The notes under the pieces: generated by a model
Told to the model about the DNA's origin: nothing
What the model saw: only the letters and a program-made list of their open reading frames with translations
Database searches by the model: none
Shown here: positions 1 to 6,794 of the stretch, piece after piece
Position numbering within the stretch: position 1 is the first letter of the stretch
How the letters are laid out: every line of letters begins with the position of its first letter
Origin: Gloeobacter kilaueensis JS1
GTDB lineage: Bacteria > Cyanobacteriota > Cyanobacteriia > Gloeobacterales > Gloeobacteraceae
Length of the DNA: 64,000 nucleotides
Assembly: GCF_000484535.1 (NCBI RefSeq)
Contig: NC_022600.1
Location: 2,170,001-2,234,000, forward strand
Direction of reading: 5' to 3'
Program-made: the position numbers and the translations under genes

Positions 1-1
1 C

Positions 2-715
2 AGCGTGCTGGCGGCGGCGCGGCGGGCGCAAGTGGAGCGGGTAGTCTATACTTCTTCGGTGGCGGCCATCGGCGTGGGTGGTCCGCTCACCGACGAGACC
101 TACCAGAGTCCGCCCGAAAAGCTCATCGGCGCTTACAAGCAGTCGAAGTACTGGGCAGAGCAGGAGGCAAAGCGCGCTGTCCAGAGCGGACAGGACGTGG
201 TGATCGTCAATCCGGCGGCTCCTATCGGCCCCTGGGACAGCAAGCCGACGCCCACGGGGGAGATTATCCTGCGCTTCTTGCGCCGCCAGATGCCCTTTTA
301 TCTGGAGACGGGCCTCAATTTCATTCACGTGGGCGATGTGGCCGCCGGGCACCTGGCGGCCTTCGAGCGGGGCCGCACCGGCGAGCGCTACATCCTCGGG
401 CATCGCAACCTCTCGCTCAAGCAGCTCTTTGACGAACTGGAACGGATCACAGGTATTGCCGCCCCCCAGTTCACCGTGCCTGAGTGGTTGCCCCTCGGAG
501 TGGCCTGGTTCGATGAGCAGCTGCTGGCACCGCTCACCGGTCGCCCGCCCGCTGTGGCCATCGACGCGGTGCGCATGGCCGCCCAGACGATGTACTACGA
601 CGCCACAAAAGCAGTGCGCGAACTGGACCTGCCCCAGACGCCGGTACGGTTGGCCCTCGAAGATGCCGTAGACTGGTTTTTGAAGAACGGATACGCCGGT
701 GCCGCCGGGGGGTAG
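2..715 (+). CDS. hpnA: Hopanoid-associated sugar epimerase HpnA (3' part)
   Basis: C-terminal part of an NAD(P)-dependent epimerase/dehydratase of the extended SDR family; the N-terminal Rossmann GxxGxxG lies left of the window. Visible are the [11 protein letters not shown] strand (catalytic Ser region), the [10 protein letters not shown] segment that supplies the catalytic YxxxK, and the [10 protein letters not shown] substrate-pocket motif typical of HpnA. The gene ends 8 bases before hpnH on the same strand, which is the usual hopanoid gene order and strongly supports HpnA over other SDR epimerases. It probably acts in side-chain modification of hopanoids; its exact reaction is not settled in the family. 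Confidence 0.85.
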   Translation, partial: SVLAAARRAQVERVVYTSSVAAIGVGGPLTDETYQSPPEKLIGAYKQSKYWAEQEAKRAVQSGQDVVIVNPAAPIGPWDSKPTPTGEIILRFLRRQMPFYLETGLNFIHVGDVAAGHLAAFERGRTGERYILGHRNLSLKQLFDELERITGIAAPQFTVPEWLPLGVAWFDEQLLAPLTGRPPAVAIDAVRMAAQTMYYDATKAVRELDLPQTPVRLALEDAVDWFLKNGYAGAAGG

Positions 716-723
716 GTCTACGC

Positions 724-1743
724 ATGGCAGTCAGTCTCAAGCAGGTCGTCGAGATCGGCAAATATCTGATCGAGCAGCGCCTCTCAGGCCGCAAGCGCTT
801 TGCTTTGGCCCTGATGCTCGAACCGCTGTTTCGCTGCAATCTCGCCTGTCCTGGCTGCGGCAAGATCCAGCACCCGAGCGAGATTTTGCGCAGGCACCTC
901 ACCCCCGAAGAATGCTTCCGGGCCGTCGAAGAGTGCGGCGCGCCAGTGGTGACGATTCCCGGCGGTGAACCGCTCCTCCATCCCCAGATCGACCAGATCG
1001 TCGAGGGCATGGTGGACCGGGGCAAGTTCGTCTACCTGTGTACCAACGCCATCTTGCTAGAAAAAAGCCTCGACAAGTTTCGCCCTTCGGATTATCTCAG
1101 CTTCAGCGTCCACCTCGACGGGCTTGCCCACGAGCACGACCGGGCCGTCGATCGAGAAGGTGTCTTCGAGATCGCCGTGCGGGCGATCAAGGCCGCCAAG
1201 GCGCGGGGCTTTCGAGTGACGACCAACACGACTATCTTCAACGACACCGATCCGGCCCAGGTGCAAAAGTTCTTCGACTTTCTGACGAGCCTGGGCGTAG
1301 ATGGGATGATGGTCTCGCCCGCCTACGGCTACGAGTGGGCACCGGATCAGGAGCACTTTTTGCAGCGCGAGCAGACCCGTGCCCTGTTTCGCGCCATTCT
1401 TGCTCCTTACCGGGCCGGTGAGAACCAGTGGAACTTTAATCACAACCCCCTGTTTCTCGATTTTCTCGAAGGACTCGAAGACTACGACTGCACGCCCTGG
1501 GGGATGCCCAGCTACAGTGTGCTCGGCTGGCAAAAGCCCTGCTACCTGCTCAACGAGGGCCACTACGCAAGCTGGCAGGAGCTGCTCGATAACACCCGCT
1601 GGGAAGATTATGGGCCCAAAAGCGGGCATCCCCAGTGCCGCGACTGCATGATGCACTGCGGCTACGAACCGACCGCCGCCCTCGACGCCCTCGAACTGCA
1701 CCGGTTGCCGCGCATGGCGGCCAACCTGCTCACGGGCCGTTGA
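724..1743 (+). CDS. hpnH: Adenosyl-hopene transferase HpnH (radical SAM)
   Basis: Radical SAM enzyme that joins a 5'-deoxyadenosyl group to diploptene, giving adenosylhopane, the first step of C35 bacteriohopanepolyol synthesis. The cluster CxxxCxxC is seen as CNLACPGC near residues 38-45. A GGEP motif follows near residues 80-83. The C-terminal half carries the Cys-rich segment [12 protein letters not shown], as in HpnH. At 339 aa it has the normal family length. It starts 9 bases after the hpnA stop and is surely co-transcribed with it. Cytosolic or membrane-associated enzyme of hopanoid synthesis. Confidence 0.93.
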   Translation: MAVSLKQVVEIGKYLIEQRLSGRKRFALALMLEPLFRCNLACPGCGKIQHPSEILRRHLTPEECFRAVEECGAPVVTIPGGEPLLHPQIDQIVEGMVDRGKFVYLCTNAILLEKSLDKFRPSDYLSFSVHLDGLAHEHDRAVDREGVFEIAVRAIKAAKARGFRVTTNTTIFNDTDPAQVQKFFDFLTSLGVDGMMVSPAYGYEWAPDQEHFLQREQTRALFRAILAPYRAGENQWNFNHNPLFLDFLEGLEDYDCTPWGMPSYSVLGWQKPCYLLNEGHYASWQELLDNTRWEDYGPKSGHPQCRDCMMHCGYEPTAALDALELHRLPRMAANLLTGR

Positions 1744-1780
1744 TTTCGACTACCCGGTACTGTTCCCGCAAGAACCAGCC

Positions 1781-2782
1781 GTGACAACGCCCGGTACTCT
1801 GCCTGTCGATTACGGCGACATCGAGGCTGCCGCCCACCGGCTCGCTGGTGTCGCCCACCGGACACCGGTCCTCACTTCCCGCACCGTCGATGCGCTCAGC
1901 GGTGCCCAGGTCTACTTCAAGTGCGAGAACTTTCAGCGCACCGGCTCCTTCAAGTTTCGCGGTGCCTACAACGCCCTCTCCCAACTCACCGATGAGCAGA
2001 GACAGCGGGGCGTGATTGCCTACTCCTCCGGCAATCACGCCCAGGCCGTCGCCCTCGCCGGTCAACTGCTCGCCATTCCGACGCTCATCGTCATGCCCGA
2101 GGATGCTCCCCGGATCAAGCGCTGGGCCACCGAGGGCTACGGGGCCGAGGTGATCCTCTACGACCGCCGCCGCACTACCCGCGAGGCGGTTGCCGAAAAG
2201 CTCATCGCCGAACGGGGCACGACCTTGATCCCGCCCTTCGATCACCCGCAGGTCGTTGCCGGTCAGGGCACGGCGGCGCGGGAACTGTTTTCTCAGGCTG
2301 CTCCCCTCGATGTGCTCGTCGTCTGCTGCGGCGGCGGCGGTCTGCTCTCCGGCTCAGCCATCGCCGCCCACGCCCTCGCCCCTACCTGCCGGGTGATCGG
2401 GGCCGAACCTGCCCAGGCAGACGATGCAGCCCGCTCGTTTCGCACCGGCGTTCTGCACACCGTCCACAACCCCGACACGATCGCCGACGGGGCGCGCACC
2501 CCGTCGCTAGGCCAGATCACTTTTGCTCTGGTCCGCCACTACGTCCACGACATCGTTACCGTCGAAGAAGCAGCGATTGTCCGGGCCATGTTTTTTCTGT
2601 GGGAGCGACTCAAGATCGTCGTCGAACCCACCGGAGCCCTCGCCACTGCCGCTCTGCTCGAAGGAAAAGTTGCCCGCAAGGGCGAGCGCGTCGGAGTGAT
2701 CGTCAGTGGCGGCAACGTCGATGTGGGGGCGATGGCAGGTTACGCTGATAAGAGCTTTTTAGAAGGCGAGCCCAGAGGATGA
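1781..2782 (+). CDS. PLP-dependent threonine/serine ammonia-lyase family protein
   Basis: Fold-type II PLP enzyme of the threonine dehydratase / serine racemase / hydroxyaspartate ammonia-lyase group. The PLP lysine is in GSFKFRGA (about residues 49-56), the substrate loop is SSGNHAQ (about 86-92) and the phosphate-binding Gly run is CCGGGGLLSG (about 184-193). At 333 aa it lacks the C-terminal ACT regulatory domain of biosynthetic IlvA, so it is more like the short catabolic or racemase-type enzymes; the substrate cannot be fixed from sequence alone. The start is GTG. Its stop overlaps the rnhA start by 4 bases (ATGA), implying translational coupling. Confidence 0.85.
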   Translation: MTTPGTLPVDYGDIEAAAHRLAGVAHRTPVLTSRTVDALSGAQVYFKCENFQRTGSFKFRGAYNALSQLTDEQRQRGVIAYSSGNHAQAVALAGQLLAIPTLIVMPEDAPRIKRWATEGYGAEVILYDRRRTTREAVAEKLIAERGTTLIPPFDHPQVVAGQGTAARELFSQAAPLDVLVVCCGGGGLLSGSAIAAHALAPTCRVIGAEPAQADDAARSFRTGVLHTVHNPDTIADGARTPSLGQITFALVRHYVHDIVTVEEAAIVRAMFFLWERLKIVVEPTGALATAALLEGKVARKGERVGVIVSGGNVDVGAMAGYADKSFLEGEPRG

Positions 2783-3441
2783 TCCGGATCGTTACCGATG
2801 GCGCGTGCCTGGGCAATCCCGGCCCCGGCGGTTGGGCGGCGTTGATCTTGCAGGACGATCAAATCGAAGAATACAGCGGCTTCGAGGCCCAGACCACCAA
2901 CAACCGCATGGAGATGCAGGCCGTGATCGAGGGGCTGCGCCGCGTGGGCGCTACTGTCCCGGTGACGGTAATCTCCGATAGCCAGTACGTCATCAAAGGC
3001 ATGAGCGAATGGCTGCCCGGCTGGAAACGCCGCCAGTGGCGCACCGCCGCCGGTAAGCCCGTCGAGAACCGCGACCTCTGGGAAGCACTCGAAAAAGTGG
3101 CGGCGGGCCGGGTGCAGTGGCAACACGTCTACGGCCATCGCGGCCATGCTGAGAACGAGCGGGCAAACGATCTGGCCCAGGCTGCCGCTGCCCGCAGACC
3201 GGTGCCGCCCGCTGTCGAACCTGCTGCTTTTGCAACCAGCGCTCCCCGCTCAGACGGTATTACCTATCTCAGCTTGATCGATGGCCAGATCGAGCGCTTC
3301 AGCAGTTGGCCCGCCTGCCAGGCCAGGGTGCAGGGCGTCGCAAAGGCGCGCTATAAAAAGTGCCGCAGCCCGGAGGAAGAGCGCACCGTCCTCGCCGAGT
3401 GGGGGATGGCCAGTTACCCACCCGAAGCGCTAAAGTCGTAG
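2779..3441 (+). CDS. rnhA: Ribonuclease HI with C-terminal viroplasmin-like domain
   Basis: Degrades the RNA strand of RNA-DNA hybrids. The N-terminal 135 residues are a complete RNase HI domain with metal-binding D7 (VTDGAC), E45 (RMEMQA), D67 (ISDSQY) and D131 (RANDLAQ), plus the substrate loop HVYGHRGH. After a Pro/Ala linker (about 138-158), residues 161-210 form a small domain (YLSLIDGQ, SWPACQARVQG, ARYKKCRS) that resembles the Cauli_VI/viroplasmin hybrid-binding domain. In eukaryotic RNase H1 that domain is N-terminal, so the order is reversed; to my knowledge this C-terminal placement is common in cyanobacterial RNase HI. Translationally coupled to the upstream PLP enzyme. Confidence 0.93.
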   Translation: MIRIVTDGACLGNPGPGGWAALILQDDQIEEYSGFEAQTTNNRMEMQAVIEGLRRVGATVPVTVISDSQYVIKGMSEWLPGWKRRQWRTAAGKPVENRDLWEALEKVAAGRVQWQHVYGHRGHAENERANDLAQAAAARRPVPPAVEPAAFATSAPRSDGITYLSLIDGQIERFSSWPACQARVQGVAKARYKKCRSPEEERTVLAEWGMASYPPEALKS

Positions 3442-3467
3442 TATATCTGTAGTATGCAAGCGTCTGA

Positions 3468-4436
3468 ATGTCCGACAACCTGACCATTCACCTGCCCGAC
3501 ATTTCCAGCACCCTCAACCTGGCTGGACCCGCCGAAGAGAACTTGCGGGAGCTGGAGGCGCGGACGGGAGCGCAACTGGTGTTGCGCGGTCAGGATCTAC
3601 TGATTGCCGGGACCGACGAGCAGGTGCAGATGTCGCAGCAGATTATTCAAAATCTCGAGAATCTCTGGCAGCGGGGGCGACGGATCGCCAACGTCGATCT
3701 TTCGAGCGCCTACCAGGCGGTGAGCACCGGCCAGACCGAGGAGTTGCGGCGGCTGCAGCGCACGGTGATTGCCGTCAACCGGCGGGGCGAATCGCTCTAC
3801 ACCCGCACCCTGGGCCAGTGGCGCTACATCCAGGCGATTCAAAAGCACGACCTCACCTTCGGCATCGGCCCAGCCGGTACGGGCAAGACCTACCTGGCGG
3901 CGGTCCAGGCGGTCCTTGCCCTGCAAGAAAAGCGGGTCGAGCGGATCATCCTGACGCGCCCGGCGGTAGAAGCGGGCGAGCGGCTCGGCTACTTGCCGGG
4001 CGATCTGCAGGCAAAGGTAAGCCCGTACCTGCGGCCCCTCTACGACGCCCTTTACGAGTTTGTCGAGTCGGAGCGGCTGATGCAGCTGATGGACCGGGGC
4101 ACGGTCGAAGTTGCACCCCTCGCCTACATGCGGGGCCGCACCCTCGCCAACGCCTTTGTCATCCTCGACGAGGCCCAAAACACGACCGGCGAGCAGATGA
4201 AGATGATGCTCACCCGCCTGGGCAACGCCTCGAAGATGGTCGTCACCGGCGACATTACCCAGACCGACCTGCCTGCTGGAACGCGCTCGGGCCTGCAACT
4301 CGCTCGCCGCATTCTCTCCGGTGTGCGCGGCATTGCCTTTTGCGAATTTAATCGCGAGGACGTGGTGCGCCACCCCCTCGTCCAGCGCATCATCGAAGCT
4401 TACGAGCACTACGAGGCGGTCCAGAAGCCGGATTAG
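3468..4436 (+). CDS. PhoH-like ATPase (YbeZ/PhoL type)
   Basis: Cytosolic P-loop ATPase of the PhoH family, linked in other bacteria to RNA metabolism with YbeY. An N-terminal KH-like region (about 1-75; TGAQLVLRGQDLLIAG) is followed by the ATPase core. Walker A is GPAGTGKT at 134-141. The RLGYLPGDL motif is diagnostic of PhoH. Walker B is FVILDEAQN near 231-239, and VTGDITQTDLP is the sensor. The length of 322 aa is normal. The gene lies 26 bases after rnhA on the same strand and is followed directly by the left half of dispersed-repeat copy 1. Confidence 0.92.
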   Translation: MSDNLTIHLPDISSTLNLAGPAEENLRELEARTGAQLVLRGQDLLIAGTDEQVQMSQQIIQNLENLWQRGRRIANVDLSSAYQAVSTGQTEELRRLQRTVIAVNRRGESLYTRTLGQWRYIQAIQKHDLTFGIGPAGTGKTYLAAVQAVLALQEKRVERIILTRPAVEAGERLGYLPGDLQAKVSPYLRPLYDALYEFVESERLMQLMDRGTVEVAPLAYMRGRTLANAFVILDEAQNTTGEQMKMMLTRLGNASKMVVTGDITQTDLPAGTRSGLQLARRILSGVRGIAFCEFNREDVVRHPLVQRIIEAYEHYEAVQKPD

Positions 4437-4480
4437 ACCTGACCTCCCACCCCCCCCGGTAAGACAAGTCTGAAACTGAC

Positions 4481-4523
4481 TTCACCCTGCCCATCGGCAG
4501 CCCAGTTACAGTGAACCCCCCCT
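4481..4523 (+). repeat. Dispersed repeat copy 1, left part (interrupted by the IS)
   Basis: This stretch reads TTCACCC ... GCCCAGTTACAGTGAA followed by seven C and T. The segment GCAGCCCAGTTACAGTGAA plus a C-run recurs at about 36157-36183 and 57214-57240, each time inside a longer unit. Here the unit stops at 4523 and resumes at 5807, with the IS110-type element between. The other two copies are uninterrupted. Confidence 0.85.
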
Positions 4524-4525
4524 CG

Positions 4526-4531
4526 TATATT
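4526..4531 (+). promoter_or_regulatory. -10 half of a split junction promoter
   Basis: TATATT sits 2 bases inside the left CT core. On a circularised element (right end, one CT, left end) it would lie exactly 17 bases downstream of TTGACT at 5788-5793, giving a good sigma-70 promoter facing the left-end RNA and the transposase. Junction promoters of this kind are known for IS110 circles. Confidence 0.65.
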
Positions 4532-4537
4532 GCTATT

Positions 4538-4700
4538 GGTTCCAAGGTAGCGGTGAGGACTGTGCCCCCCCTTGCGGCTTTGACCGCGTGGAAGAGATTG
4601 TCCCCCGCTATCAAGGACCGGCAAAGCTGAACCGTATCGAGTGGCACTGACCACGTATCACGAGGCTAGACTTTTGCCGTCCTGCGGAACTTGCCTACCT
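4538..4700 (+). ncRNA. Predicted IS110 bridge RNA
   Basis: Two guide loops can be drawn by eye. Loop 1 (target): CCCCCCCT at 4565-4572 equals the left target at 4516-4523. It is followed by hairpin GCGG-CTTTGA-CCGC (4574-4587) and then GAAGAG (4591-4596), the reverse complement of the right target CTCTTC (5807-5812). Loop 2 (donor): ACCGTATC at 4631-4638 equals the element's right end (5800-5807). It is followed by hairpin GTGG-CACTGA-CCAC (4641-4654) and then ACGAG (4660-4664), the reverse complement of the left end CTCGT (4522-4526). The order left guide, hairpin, right guide in both loops is that of IS621-type bridge RNAs. The RNA ends given are approximate. Confidence 0.72.
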
Positions 4701-4727
4701 CCTCTGAAGCTTCAACTGGAGACACTC

Positions 4728-5756
4728 ATGCAGCGAGACGGTTCACAAAACGACTATCAGCTATTTGTCGGTATTGATGTGGCGGCACTCACTGTCACTG
4801 CCGCCTGGCTGCTCACCCACGCAAAGCCTACCGCTGCCATCACACTGCCCCAAACCCCCGAAGGACACTGCCAATTGGCCGAACGCTTACTCGCCGTCTG
4901 TCCCACCGCCGCTGAGGTGTTAGTGGTCATCGAAGCCACAGGCTCCTACTGGATGCGACTGGCCACATTTCTGGCGCTCAAAGGTTTTGCCGTCAGTGTG
5001 GTCAACCCCGCTCAGTCTCATTACTTTGCCAGGGCACTGCTCAAGCGTTCCAAAAGCGATGCGCTTGATGCCCAGACGCTTGCCCAACTCGCTGCCGCCC
5101 TGCAACCTGGTCTTTGGCAGCCGCCGCCTGAGATTTATTACCAACTCCAACAGCGCCTGCAGCATCGCGATGCCTTGCTGCAGCAACGCCAACAACTGCA
5201 CAACCAGTTGCACGCTCTGCGGCAATTTCCGTTGGTGGTGGCGGCGGTACAAGCGAGTCTGGAGCAGTTGAGCCACACCTTCGATGAGCAGATTGCGCAG
5301 ATGGAAGCTCAGCTAGAAGCGCTGCTCGCCCAAGACTCGCTTTGGCATCAAGCTGCAACCAAGCTGCGCACTATCAAAGGCATTGGGTCTGTCACCGCTG
5401 GGTGGGTGTTGGTGAGTACCCTCAACTTCGGCTGCTGTGCAACGGTGGAAGCGGCGGTGGCCTACGCGGGTCTCGCTCCCCGCTCCCATCGTAGCGGCAC
5501 CAGCCTTCATAGACCAGAGCGCATCGGCCATGCAGGCAATGCCCGCTTACGCACGGCGCTGTATATGGCGAGCTTGAGTGCGATCCGCTGCAATCAGCAG
5601 ATTAAAAGCTTTTACCAGCGGCTACGAGCAGCCGGTAAACCGGCAAAGGTAGCGCTTTGCGCTGCGGCTCGCAAACTCTTACACATTGCCTGGGCGGTTG
5701 TGAAAACAGACACGCCTTTCGATGCAGAGCACGGCAGGTTGGTTTGCTTGCAGTAG
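4728..5756 (+). CDS. IS110-family transposase/recombinase
   Basis: DEDD-type recombinase of 342 aa, full length. The RuvC-like N-terminal domain carries D17 (FVGIDVA), E69 (VVIEATGSYW) and D111/D114 (KSDALDAQTLA). A helical Gln-rich linker follows (about 130-205). The C-terminal Transposase_20 domain has the helix-hairpin-helix-like KGIGSVTAG (about 217-225) and the presumed catalytic serine in RSGTS (S256). I chose the ATG at 4728 because GGAG precedes it by 6 bases and the protein then begins, as usual, a few residues before the first catalytic Asp; the frame stays open upstream to 4641. The product would catalyse RNA-guided excision and insertion of the element. Confidence 0.93.
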   Translation: MQRDGSQNDYQLFVGIDVAALTVTAAWLLTHAKPTAAITLPQTPEGHCQLAERLLAVCPTAAEVLVVIEATGSYWMRLATFLALKGFAVSVVNPAQSHYFARALLKRSKSDALDAQTLAQLAAALQPGLWQPPPEIYYQLQQRLQHRDALLQQRQQLHNQLHALRQFPLVVAAVQASLEQLSHTFDEQIAQMEAQLEALLAQDSLWHQAATKLRTIKGIGSVTAGWVLVSTLNFGCCATVEAAVAYAGLAPRSHRSGTSLHRPERIGHAGNARLRTALYMASLSAIRCNQQIKSFYQRLRAAGKPAKVALCAAARKLLHIAWAVVKTDTPFDAEHGRLVCLQ

Positions 5757-5787
5757 GGCGGAGGAAGAGAAGAAAGGAGGAGGCTGC

Positions 5788-5793
5788 TTGACT
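5788..5793 (+). promoter_or_regulatory. -35 half of a split junction promoter
   Basis: TTGACT lies near the right end of the element, pointing outward. Joining the ends gives 13 bases + CT + CG = 17 bases to TATATT at 4526-4531. In the inserted state it faces the right-hand flank, where no good -10 is seen. Confidence 0.6.
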
Positions 5794-5806
5794 CTCAATA
5801 CCGTAT

Positions 5807-5896
5807 CTCTTCTCCTCTGCCCGGCGGGGCAGCCCCCCATTCGGGGGGCAGGAGGAGGAGAGTGGGGGGCAGGGGGGGTGTGGAGGGGTGGGGGAC
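5807..5896 (+). repeat. Dispersed repeat copy 1, right part
   Basis: Resumes the repeat after the IS: a C/T-rich arm, a hairpin (CCCCCC-ATTC-GGGGGG within GGGCAGCC...GGGGGGCAGG), then a G-rich tail GGGGGGCAGGGGGGGTGTGG / AGGGGTGGGGGACAG. The same tail ends copies 2 and 3. It stops 7 bases from the marC stop codon. Four or more G-runs of at least four with short loops make a G-quadruplex possible on the + strand. Confidence 0.8.
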
Positions 5897-5902
5897 AGAC
5901 CG

Positions 5903-6514
5903 CTACTTAAGCAGTTCGACGACGCCGTTGGCCATCAGCTGCAGGGCGATGGCAACGATCAAAAAGCCGAGGATCTGGTTGAAGGCGCGGGTACCGGTCC
6001 GGCCCAGCCACCGGAGAACTGGTTCACCCAAAAGCAAGCTGAGGTAGAGCACACCGCCCACCAGGCCAATACCGATAAGCGAACCAAGGTAGTCCGTCCA
6101 GCCGGTCGCTTTGCCCGACAGCCCGATCACTACCCCAATTGCTCCTGGGCCACTCACCAGCGGCATCGCCATCGGTGCGAAGGCAATGTCAGCGCCGGCA
6201 CTCTGCTGGGCAACGACTTCCTCATCCTCGTGAGCGCTCACCATCTGCCAGCCGGTGTGGGCAACCAGTAAACCGCCCGCGATCTGCAGCACGGCAAAGG
6301 AAATGCCGAAAAATTCCAACAGCAGCCTGCCCGCCACCAAAAAAAGCGCCAGCAGCCAGATCACGTGCAGCGTCGTCAGGCGCGCCTGACGCTGGCGGTG
6401 CGCCGCCGAAGCCGCGCTTGTCAAACCATAAAAAATCGGCACCGCACCGAGCGGGTCAGTGACCGGAAACAGCGCCAGGAAAGTCCCGGCGGCAGAGCCC
6501 AGCACGTCCCACAT
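5903..6514 (-). CDS. MarC family inner-membrane protein
   Basis: UPF0056/MarC integral membrane protein of 203 aa, about six transmembrane helices. The N-terminal motif LALFPVTDPLGAVPIFYGLT and the central GGLLVAHTGWQM and AFAPMAMPLVSGPGAIGVVI match the family's duplicated (N/D)P-G motifs. The function in cells is not established; the old link to multiple antibiotic resistance has been withdrawn. Its 3' end abuts the G-rich tail of repeat copy 1, so that repeat may serve as its terminator or 3' UTR. It is convergent with phoH and the IS. Confidence 0.9.
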   Translation of the reverse strand: MWDVLGSAAGTFLALFPVTDPLGAVPIFYGLTSAASAAHRQRQARLTTLHVIWLLALFLVAGRLLLEFFGISFAVLQIAGGLLVAHTGWQMVSAHEDEEVVAQQSAGADIAFAPMAMPLVSGPGAIGVVIGLSGKATGWTDYLGSLIGIGLVGGVLYLSLLLGEPVLRWLGRTGTRAFNQILGFLIVAIALQLMANGVVELLK

Positions 6515-6794
6515 TGCCGTTCACCCCGTAACAATTTGAAATATCCTCACTCAACTGTAGCTTTTGCTACAACCGAACGTCAACGCAGGGCCTGGGGCTC
6601 TCGCAGCGGGCAGCGGCAGCGATCGCGTGATCCCGGTCTCTGTCCCCCTGGGGCAGTTGCGTGGCCGGGCGGGAAGCGGTTAGAACCGGTGTATGATACC
6701 TTCCGACTTCTCAAGAGCAGTTAAGCTGATGGCAAGTTCAGCCTCCAAGGCTCCGTCGTAGTTGCCGTTCGCCTCGCCTTACACCCAAAAATCG

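Larger units (their letters stand above)
4522..5808 (+). mobile_element. IS110-family insertion sequence (IS110 subgroup layout)
   Basis: The boundaries are inferred from the host repeat. Copy 2 of the repeat runs uninterrupted through seven C and CTCTCCTCCCCTGCCC at 36176-36197. Here the same text is split, with the left part ending in CT at 4522-4523 and the right part restarting with CTCTTCTCCTCTGCCC at 5807 (2 mismatches in 16). The element therefore lies between two CT dinucleotides, is about 1.29 kb long, has no obvious terminal inverted repeats and makes no longer target duplication, all as expected for IS110. The long (about 200 bp) left non-coding end and short (about 50 bp) right end fit the IS110 rather than the IS1111 subgroup. 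The single gene is intact, so the element may be active. Confidence 0.88.

Noticed and set aside
6762-6794. Upstream in-frame start for topA
   Set aside because: It would add 11 residues before the canonical MAKSLVIVESPAKA start and lacks a better ribosome site.
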